Positions 15,841 through 21,533 of a stretch of 21,533 nucleotides of DNA are shown piece by piece. The position numbers were made by a program, and so were the translations under genes. The first letter of the stretch is position 1. Every line of letters starts with the position of its first letter. The notes below the pieces were generated by a model. That model searched no databases and was not told where the DNA came from. It saw nothing but the letters and a program-made list of their open reading frames with translations. Source of the DNA: Alphaproteobacteria bacterium (lineage in GTDB: Bacteria > Pseudomonadota > Alphaproteobacteria > Paracaedibacterales > CAIULA01); contig JAIEMR010000158.1 in NCBI GenBank assembly GCA_019751935.1, positions 1 to 21,533 on the forward strand, read 5' to 3'.

Positions 15841-16884
15841 TTATTTCTTTTTCTCATGATCAAGAAGCCATTTTTTGCGGGCAATCCCTCCTCCATACCC
15901 GCCTAAATCTCCATTGGCGTTAATAACGCGGTGACAGGGGATGACAATAGCAATTTGATTGGCTCCATTAGCCTGGGCAACCGCACGAAAAGCAGAAGGC
16001 CTGTGTATTGAAAGCGCAATTTGTAAATAAGATCTGGTTTCGCCAAAAGGGATCTTTTTTAATTCATCCCAGACCTGCTTTTGAAAAGGAGAGCCCAGCA
16101 AAACCAAAGGAGTTTTAAATTCTTGCAGTGCGCCTTTGAAATATTGATCTAATTCCTTTTCAATTAAATGAATAGGCTTTATTTTTCCTGGAATAATGGC
16201 CAATTTAGTTTTCAGGCGCAAACGCTCCACTTCCCGTTCAAGGCCGCGTCTTTGCACAAATTCCAAGAGATAAAGCCCTTTTTCATCGGCAATGGCCACC
16301 ATCGGGCCAAGCGGCGTATCTAACCATGCGGCCTTTAGAACATGACCATTCGACAGCAAACCTGGCGCCATTCCCATAATGCGCGAAAAAGCATCCCTAA
16401 AACCGCTACCAGATTCATATCCGCTTGCAAGCTGGGCATTAATCACAGACTCGCCTTCTCGTATTTGCTTCATAGCAAGACCCATGCGCCGCGCCCTTGC
16501 GTATTCAACAAAGGTCATTCCAAAGCGTTTTTTAAACTGACGCCTAGCCGTTGAAGCATCAATTGACAAGGCCCTAAAATCCCTGTCTTTCCAACGTTTT
16601 TCAGGGCTTTCTTCAACCGCATTGACTAGCCTTTGAACAAGCTCTGAGACCTGACCTGGATGAGAGAGCGGACGACACCGAAGGCATGGCCTAAAAGAGG
16701 CAAGGAGAGCATCTTTAGCAGTTTCAAAAAATTCACAATTTTCAAACTTTGGCTTTCTAGCAGGACATGTTGGACGGCAAAAAACCCCTGTGGTTTTTAC
16801 GCCCACATAAAAGACACCTTCGTATTCGGTTTTTTTACAAAGCAATGCCTCAAAGTATTCTTTTTGAAGTTCTAGAGTTATCAT
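15841..16884 (-). CDS. ada: bifunctional Ada: DNA alkylation repair protein and transcriptional activator
   Basis: Ada removes methyl groups from phosphotriesters and from O6-methylguanine, and activates alkylation-response genes when methylated. The 347-residue protein has the full three-part architecture. The N-terminal zinc domain carries Cys36, Cys40, Cys67 and Cys70 (FCRPTCPARK, FRPCLRC), with Cys36 as methyl acceptor. An AraC-type helix-turn-helix lies at about 85-180. The C-terminal methyltransferase has IPCHRVINANGDLGGYGGG with acceptor Cys317. All key residues are intact, so both repair activities are expected. The purine-rich AAGAG is unusually close to the ATG. It follows the lysozyme gene by 84 bases on the same strand; no other alkylation-response gene is nearby. 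Confidence 0.96.
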   Translation of the reverse strand: MITLELQKEYFEALLCKKTEYEGVFYVGVKTTGVFCRPTCPARKPKFENCEFFETAKDALLASFRPCLRCRPLSHPGQVSELVQRLVNAVEESPEKRWKDRDFRALSIDASTARRQFKKRFGMTFVEYARARRMGLAMKQIREGESVINAQLASGYESGSGFRDAFSRIMGMAPGLLSNGHVLKAAWLDTPLGPMVAIADEKGLYLLEFVQRRGLEREVERLRLKTKLAIIPGKIKPIHLIEKELDQYFKGALQEFKTPLVLLGSPFQKQVWDELKKIPFGETRSYLQIALSIHRPSAFRAVAQANGANQIAIVIPCHRVINANGDLGGYGGGIARKKWLLDHEKKK

Positions 16885-16968
16885 CTCTTATCTCATGCTG
16901 TTTTAAAAATATTGAGGTGATTATAAACGCGATTATATGACCTTGCCGCCGAAATTCAGGCATTGATT

Positions 16969-17634
16969 TTAAGTGGCTTTATAAGCCTGATAAATCTCAA
17001 CCGCTTCTCTTAACAGCCCAGGACGCTTACGTAATCGAGTCCAATTCCCATCTGTAATTTCCATAGGGGCCGTTCCCCATTGAATACTTGGCGCCCTGTC
17101 ATCTTCTGGATTAAGGATATTATCTGCGAAGATAAACAGTTCAGCAAACCGCCGCTTCATTAAACCGTCAACTATTTCACCACCAGCTCTTCTCCAGTGA
17201 CCAAAATATTCATAAGCTTCAATAATTTCACCAGCATTGACTCTCTTCAAAACATCTGAACCGGAAAAAGCTTTTGTTCCGATATTGAAACAAAGGGACG
17301 TAAGCGCATCAAACTGATTTTGACTTAAGGAAACGCTTACATTGGGCAAAATATTTGCTTTTGTTTGTATATCCGTCATTAAGAGAGTTTGGCCTTCGCT
17401 TTCACTAAGAACCCTACTTGCCAGATCTCCATCACTTCTTGTGATCAGATGGCCATAACCTATTGTTTTATGACCAGCGCAATCATCATAAACAGCAGCC
17501 CTAAACCCTTCAAAGCGCTTTATAATTCCAACTGTTTTCAAAGATACCGACGGTCCGTCCACTGATGCAAATACAGAAAAGAAACCAAAACAATAAATAA
17601 AAAACCATAGAACCGCACTTTTACGCAGTTGCAT
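16969..17634 (-). CDS. exported T4-type lysozyme (GH24)
   Basis: The enzyme hydrolyses the N-acetylmuramic acid to N-acetylglucosamine bond of peptidoglycan. The 221 residues start with a signal or signal-anchor sequence (hydrophobic about 7-23). The GH24 domain (about 31-172) has the catalytic triad spaced exactly as in T4 lysozyme: Glu42 (RFEGF), Asp51 (YDDCAG) and Thr57 (KTIGYGH), that is E-8-D-5-T. FDALTSLCFNIG and the GGxxVxGLxxRR region are also typical. A tail of about 45 residues after the domain is not part of the usual fold. AGGGA lies about six bases before the ATG. It sits between degP and ada with no phage genes nearby, so it may be a domesticated endolysin used for wall remodelling or release. 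That use is inferred. Confidence 0.92.
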   Translation of the reverse strand: MQLRKSAVLWFFIYCFGFFSVFASVDGPSVSLKTVGIIKRFEGFRAAVYDDCAGHKTIGYGHLITRSDGDLASRVLSESEGQTLLMTDIQTKANILPNVSVSLSQNQFDALTSLCFNIGTKAFSGSDVLKRVNAGEIIEAYEYFGHWRRAGGEIVDGLMKRRFAELFIFADNILNPEDDRAPSIQWGTAPMEITDGNWTRLRKRPGLLREAVEIYQAYKAT

Positions 17635-17682
17635 AAGATTTCCCTTAAGTATTACAGAAATATACAGGAAATTATCAGATTT

Positions 17683-19272
17683 CTATCGAATGCGCAAGGC
17701 AACCTGTTGCCCGCCCCTGTCAATGACCAGGGTTCTTAATTGGCCAGCCGATAAGCTTTCCAAAGCTGATTTTAGGTCAGTCACTGTTTTAATTTTGATA
17801 TCATTGATGAAAAGAATCATATCGCCGACAGCAAAGTCAAAAGACATAAAAGAAGGTCCTTGTGATTGCGCGGTTTTCACAATCACCACACCTGATCTTC
17901 TTTCATCAAGCGCATAACGCATCGCAACGGCAGGAGACAGATTCGCAACTGTTATCCCATCAAAAATCCGCTTTCCTTTCAGGTTCGTCTCTTCAGCCGC
18001 TGGTATTTCCGGAGGAGAAATAGGCTTAAAGGTTATATCTATAGTTTTTCCTTTGCGCCATACTGTGAAAACAGCGTCCTTACCAGCTTCACTTAGCAAC
18101 TCTCTAAACCCAATATCCTCGGCTTGGAAAACTGGCTTTTTATTAATAGCTACTATGATATCACTTTGCTGCAAACCAGCGGCCTTAGCAGGAGATGAGG
18201 GATGAATTTCATTAATAATTGCCCCTTTTGTTAAAGGATGAGCAGATTTATCCTCTAAGGCGCTGACCATATCGTGAGTCAAAGTCTGGGCATAGACTCC
18301 AAACCAGGCAAGCGAATTACCATCTTTTATTCCTCGCAAGATTGCTTTGATAAGAATTGAGGGAATCGCAAAGCCAATGCCATGAGAAGCGCCGGTTTTC
18401 GAAAGTATTGCATTGGGAACGCCAATCAATTCACCTTGAATATTAACAAGCGCACCGCCTGAGTTACCAGGATTTACAGCCGCATCAGTTTGAATCAATA
18501 ACTTGCCATTAAAAGCACGAGATAATGCTGAAATTATTCCAGATGTAACCGTCTGGCCAAGGCCAAAAGAATTGCCCATAGCTAAAACCACATCACCAAC
18601 CTCAATACTATCCGAATCGCCAATGGATAAATAAGGTATTTCTGCCTTTTCAATATCTTTAAGTTTTAAAATTGCAATGTCTTGCTGAGGATCAATTTTC
18701 AAGATTTCAGCTGAAAACTCGCGTCCATCAGTTAAACGAGCAACAATTGAAGAAGCGTCACGAACCACATGAGCACAAGTAACCAAGGTTCCGTCAGAAC
18801 TAATTATCACGCCTGAGCCACTCGATTGGCTTATGCGTTTGCGTGGAATATCACCAAGGCTCCCAAAGAAAAAGTCAAAAAATGGATCCCCCATAAATGG
18901 GTTCGTAACTCTGTTTTCCGTTACCTGAGTTGCATAGAGATCCACCACGGCAGGTGCAGTCTTTTTTACAATTGAGGAAAAGCTTCCAAAGGCTGAGGCT
19001 TTTGCTCTCGCTTCATTCAAAAGGTTATTAAGTTCAAAAGGAACGGTGGGAGAATGAGTCGCATCAGAATTCTTTGATGTATTAGCCTGATCAGAAGATT
19101 TAGATTGGTCTGGAGATTTATCAAAAAGATGTAAAAGAAATTGATGCAAAGTGTGAAGAGCATCCATATCCGCAAAAGCAGGGGATGCCAGTAAAAAAAA
19201 GGATAATGCACATTTGATAAAGAAATTTTTGAAAAAAACTGCGGACTCTATCAGTGTTCTGCTCTTATACAT
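17683..19272 (-). CDS. periplasmic serine protease of the DegP/HtrA (Do) family
   Basis: This family provides envelope quality control, acting as chaperone and protease on misfolded periplasmic proteins. The 529-residue precursor has a signal peptide (about 15-34), a variable Ser/Asp/Gln-rich stretch (about 52-75), a trypsin-like domain and two PDZ domains (about 300-405 and 430-528). The catalytic triad is His158 (TLVTCAHVV), Asp188 (PQQDIAIL) and Ser261 (NPGNSGGAL). The His strand reads TCAHVV rather than the common TNNHVV or TAAHVV. The loop FMGDPFFDFFFG resembles the LA-loop region of DegP. Location just after rplQ matches a gene order seen in other alphaproteobacteria. No strong ribosome site precedes the ATG. 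Whether it corresponds to DegP, DegQ or MucD cannot be settled by eye. Confidence 0.95.
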   Translation of the reverse strand: MYKSRTLIESAVFFKNFFIKCALSFFLLASPAFADMDALHTLHQFLLHLFDKSPDQSKSSDQANTSKNSDATHSPTVPFELNNLLNEARAKASAFGSFSSIVKKTAPAVVDLYATQVTENRVTNPFMGDPFFDFFFGSLGDIPRKRISQSSGSGVIISSDGTLVTCAHVVRDASSIVARLTDGREFSAEILKIDPQQDIAILKLKDIEKAEIPYLSIGDSDSIEVGDVVLAMGNSFGLGQTVTSGIISALSRAFNGKLLIQTDAAVNPGNSGGALVNIQGELIGVPNAILSKTGASHGIGFAIPSILIKAILRGIKDGNSLAWFGVYAQTLTHDMVSALEDKSAHPLTKGAIINEIHPSSPAKAAGLQQSDIIVAINKKPVFQAEDIGFRELLSEAGKDAVFTVWRKGKTIDITFKPISPPEIPAAEETNLKGKRIFDGITVANLSPAVAMRYALDERRSGVVIVKTAQSQGPSFMSFDFAVGDMILFINDIKIKTVTDLKSALESLSAGQLRTLVIDRGGQQVALRIR

Positions 19273-19335
19273 GATTCATTTGCCCATTTGATTATGGTCT
19301 TTTGACTCGATATATTGTTCAATTTTTGGATTTTA

Positions 19336-19368
19336 CCCCTCATTCAAATATTATATTCAAATGAGGGG
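19336..19368. other. hairpin between rplQ and degP
   Basis: CCCCTCATT (19336-19344) and AATGAGGGG (19360-19368) form a perfect nine-base stem. Neither strand has a clean T-run after it, so it could be a weak terminator of the ribosomal operon, an RNA-processing or stability element, or part of the degP leader. Confidence 0.5.
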
Positions 19369-19382
19369 AATCTAAGATAGAG

Positions 19383-19404
19383 TATTTAACAAAAATGTTA
19401 AATA
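19383..19404. other. AT-rich hairpin just after rplQ
   Basis: TATTTAACA, four As and TGTTAAATA form a perfect nine-base stem four bases after the rplQ stop. The stem is nearly all A and T, so a conventional rho-independent terminator is unlikely; it stands in tandem with the hairpin at 19336. Confidence 0.4.
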
Positions 19405-19408
19405 AGTG

Positions 19409-19804
19409 TTAAGCCGCTGGCGCTGCTTCTGCAGTTGCTGAGTTTGGATTAAAGTCAACAAACTCAATAACGGCCATAGGTGCATTGTCTCCATAACGGA
19501 AACCAGCTTTCATAATACGAAGATATCCACCTTCACGCCCTGAAAAACGGCTTGCCAAAGGTCCCATTAATTTGGAAACAACTTCTTGATCTTGAAGTTG
19601 GGAAATAGCCTGGCGTCTTGCGTGAAGACCACCTCTTTTTCCCAGTGTAATCAATTTCTCAACAATCGGCCTTAAGTCCTTTGCTTTTGGCAAAGTTGTC
19701 TTAATTTGCTCACTCTTTATTAAAGCCTGCGCCATGTTCATGAAAAGTGCTTTTCTATGTGCACTTGTTCTATTCAGCTTACGCCCTGCAATTTTATGTC
19801 TCAT
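19409..19804 (-). CDS. rplQ: 50S ribosomal protein L17
   Basis: L17 is a large-subunit protein near the polypeptide exit. The 131 residues match the family, beginning MRHKIAGRKLNRTSAHRKAL and including ITLGKRGGLHARRQA and the GGYLRIMKAGFRYGDNAPMAVIEF core. A short Ala-rich tail (SATAEAAPAA) follows, as in several alphaproteobacteria. An AGGG lies about ten bases before the ATG. It is the last ribosomal gene of the operon, 18 bases after rpoA, and two hairpins follow it. Confidence 0.98.
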   Translation of the reverse strand: MRHKIAGRKLNRTSAHRKALFMNMAQALIKSEQIKTTLPKAKDLRPIVEKLITLGKRGGLHARRQAISQLQDQEVVSKLMGPLASRFSGREGGYLRIMKAGFRYGDNAPMAVIEFVDFNPNSATAEAAPAA

Positions 19805-19822
19805 TTTTCTTTACCCTAATTA

Positions 19823-20842
19823 TCAGCTATATGGATCTTCTAAACTTCTGGCCAATTCGTCAATATTCTCTGGTGGCCAATTTTGTATGGCCATACCAAA
19901 TCCTAGGCCCATCTGTGCCAAGACTTCTTTAATCTCGTTCAAAGATTTACGACCAAAGTTCGGTGTCTTCAACATGTCGCTTTCTGATTTTTGAACCAAA
20001 TCGCCGATGTAGAAGATGTTTTCATTTTTCAAACAATTTGCAGATCTTACGGAAAGCTCCAGCTCATCCACTTTCTTCAGAAGGTTACGATTGAAAGGCA
20101 ATTCATCCTTTGCATCTCGCTTTTCTGCTGCCCTTGGTTCATCAAAATTAATGAACTGTTGAAGCTGATCTTGCAAAATTCTTGCAGCATACGCAACTGC
20201 ATCATCTGGTTTCATTGAACCGTCAGTTACAACACGCATTGTCAGTTTGTCATAGTCAGTTCTTTGGCCAACACGAGTCTGCTCAACTTTGTAAACAACC
20301 CTTTTAACAGGACTGAATATCGAGTCAATTGGAATCACTCCAATTGGTTTATCTTCATACACATGTTGGTTTGCAGGAACATATCCCTTACCACTTTGGA
20401 TGGTCATTTCCATGTTTAAAGTAGAACCTTCATCCAATGTACAAATGACAACTTCAGGATCTAGAATGTCAACTTCTGATGTAGCTTGTATATCTTTTGC
20501 CTTAACAACTTTTGGACCTACAACTGATATTCTGACCTTTTTAGGTATTTCAGAATTCAGCCTTACTCCAATGGTCTTTAAGTTCAAAATGATATCAGTG
20601 ACATCTTCCATAACACCTGGAATTGCAGAAAATTCATGCAATACGCCATCAATTTTTACAGATGTAATCGCTGCACCTTGCAATGAAGATAGCAATATAC
20701 GACGCAATGCATTTCCCAGCGTCATGCCAAAGCCACGCTCTAAAGGCTCAGCAACTATGTCAGCTTCTCTTAACTCAGGGTCCAAGTATTGGACATTTAA
20801 CTTGTACGTTTTTATCAGAGATTGCCAGTTTTTCTCAATCAC
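19823..20842 (-). CDS. rpoA: RNA polymerase alpha subunit
   Basis: Alpha dimerises to nucleate RNA polymerase assembly and contacts UP elements and activators. The 339-residue length is standard. The N-terminal assembly domain (about 1-230) shows EPLERGFGMTLGNALRRILLSSLQGAA at 32-58 and the conserved EFSAIPGVMEDVTDI. A linker precedes the C-terminal domain (about 250-320) with ELSVRSANCLKNENI and TPNFGRKSLNEIKEVL. The start is GTG, preceded by GAGGTAAGG. It lies between rpsK and rplQ as in the usual operon. Confidence 0.98.
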   Translation of the reverse strand: MIEKNWQSLIKTYKLNVQYLDPELREADIVAEPLERGFGMTLGNALRRILLSSLQGAAITSVKIDGVLHEFSAIPGVMEDVTDIILNLKTIGVRLNSEIPKKVRISVVGPKVVKAKDIQATSEVDILDPEVVICTLDEGSTLNMEMTIQSGKGYVPANQHVYEDKPIGVIPIDSIFSPVKRVVYKVEQTRVGQRTDYDKLTMRVVTDGSMKPDDAVAYAARILQDQLQQFINFDEPRAAEKRDAKDELPFNRNLLKKVDELELSVRSANCLKNENIFYIGDLVQKSESDMLKTPNFGRKSLNEIKEVLAQMGLGFGMAIQNWPPENIDELARSLEDPYS

Positions 20843-20885
20843 AACCTTACCTCATATTCAGAATCTAGAAAAAATAATAATGGAA

Positions 20886-21278
20886 TTAAACACGCCTACG
20901 TTTTGGTGGGCGGCATCCGTTATGAGGGACAGGCGTTACATCTCTTACCGAAGTTACATTAAAACCAACGGATTGAAGAGCTCTAAGCGCAGTCTCACGA
21001 CCTGAACCAGGACCCTTCACAATAACGCTTACATTTTTAACCCCATGCTCAGCTGCTCTTTTTCCAGCATCTTCTGCAGCAATCTGAGCCGCATACGGAG
21101 TTGATTTCCTGGACCCTTTAAATCCTGCCATTCCTGCAGTTGCCCAAGAAATCGTATTTCCTTGTTCGTCACTGATTGTAATCAATGTATTATTAAAAGT
21201 TGCATTTATATGTGCAACTGCATTGATAACGTTTTTTCTTTCGCGACGTTTAATACGTCCTGCTGTTTTTTGTGCCAT
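20886..21278 (-). CDS. rpsK: 30S ribosomal protein S11
   Basis: S11 is a platform protein that contacts 16S rRNA near the E site. The 130 residues include the family core HINATFNNTLITISDEQGN, GMAGFKGSRKSTPYAAQ, VKGPGSGRETALRAL and the basic C-terminus DVTPVPHNGCRPPKRRRV. GGATG precedes the ATG. It is 20 bases after rpsM and 43 before rpoA. Confidence 0.98.
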   Translation of the reverse strand: MAQKTAGRIKRRERKNVINAVAHINATFNNTLITISDEQGNTISWATAGMAGFKGSRKSTPYAAQIAAEDAGKRAAEHGVKNVSVIVKGPGSGRETALRALQSVGFNVTSVRDVTPVPHNGCRPPKRRRV

Positions 21279-21298
21279 TTTTCATCCAACTCTAACTA

Positions 21299-21533
21299 TT
21301 ATTTTCCAACCATTTTTTTACCAGCAATTGGAACTGCTTTACCCTTGCGAGTTCTCGCATTTGTATGTGTTCTTTGTCCACGCACCGGAAGACCTTTTCT
21401 ATGACGAAGCCCTCTATAGCAACCTAGATCCATGATTCTTTTAATGTTCATGGATACTTCACGCCTTAAATCACCTTCGACGTTATAATTCTTGTCAATG
21501 ACTTCACGGATTTTTAAAATCTCTTGATCGGTA
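21299..21533 (-). CDS. rpsM: 30S ribosomal protein S13 (partial, C-terminal part)
   Basis: The frame enters from the right edge and ends with TAA at 21301-21299, giving 77 C-terminal residues. The S13 signature appears as IKRIMDLGCYRGLRHRKGLP, followed by VRGQRTHTNARTRKGK and the lysine-rich end AGKKMVGK, which reaches toward the P-site tRNA. The N-terminal part lies outside the window. S13 heads the rpsM-rpsK-rpoA-rplQ block. Confidence 0.97.
   Translation of the reverse strand, partial: TDQEILKIREVIDKNYNVEGDLRREVSMNIKRIMDLGCYRGLRHRKGLPVRGQRTHTNARTRKGKAVPIAGKKMVGK

Noticed and set aside
15841..17634. Prophage remnant suggested by the lysozyme gene.
   Set aside because: No integrase, structural, holin or att-like repeat is nearby and the neighbours are chromosomal housekeeping genes.

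Overview
The window looks like chromosome from a low-GC alphaproteobacterium with a host-associated style of genome (Holosporales/Rickettsiales-like). This is inferred from three things. The order aroQ-accB-accC and the rpsM-rpsK-rpoA-rplQ-degP-type order are alphaproteobacterial. A CycM-type membrane cytochrome c and an NDUFS6-like zf-CHCC protein sit near nuoA-nuoB. Intergenic spaces carry GC-richer inverted repeats of the CTGGATCGCCAC...GATGACG kind seen in such genomes. TGA ends accC and the giant gene, so the standard bacterial code applies.

Layout. (1) 1-1960: the 3' end of an unidentified + gene, then two minus-strand genes for exported proteins. One is a small acidic protein. The other is a trypsin-like serine protease disrupted by an in-frame TGA and a frameshift. 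(2) 2010-5995: hppD (minus) diverges from a + strand operon aroQ-accB-accC-ridA (shikimate pathway, first step of fatty-acid synthesis, imine detoxification). (3) 6094-8491: a DUF2628-like membrane protein (+), then on the minus strand a membrane cytochrome c, the lipoprotein Pal with a clear terminator, and a zf-CHCC complex I-type zinc protein. (4) 8573-9492: nuoA-nuoB, separated from nuoC and the other complex I genes. (5) 9711-15494: a single 1927-codon gene for an exported protein built from divergent modules of about 200 residues; no known family was recognised. (6) 15841-19272: Ada (alkylation repair), an exported T4-type lysozyme and a DegP/HtrA protease, all on the minus strand. (7) 19409-21533: rplQ, rpoA, rpsK and the 3' part of rpsM, the distal end of the large ribosomal protein operon.

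Functionally most of the window is housekeeping: respiration (nuoA, nuoB, zf-CHCC, cytochrome c), envelope integrity (Pal, DegP, lysozyme), translation and transcription (S13, S11, alpha, L17) and core metabolism. The accessory part is the giant repeat protein, which lies between two copies of the interspersed repeat, together with the exported proteins at the left end. The giant protein is the best candidate for undescribed biology, possibly host interaction, but nothing in the sequence fixes its function.
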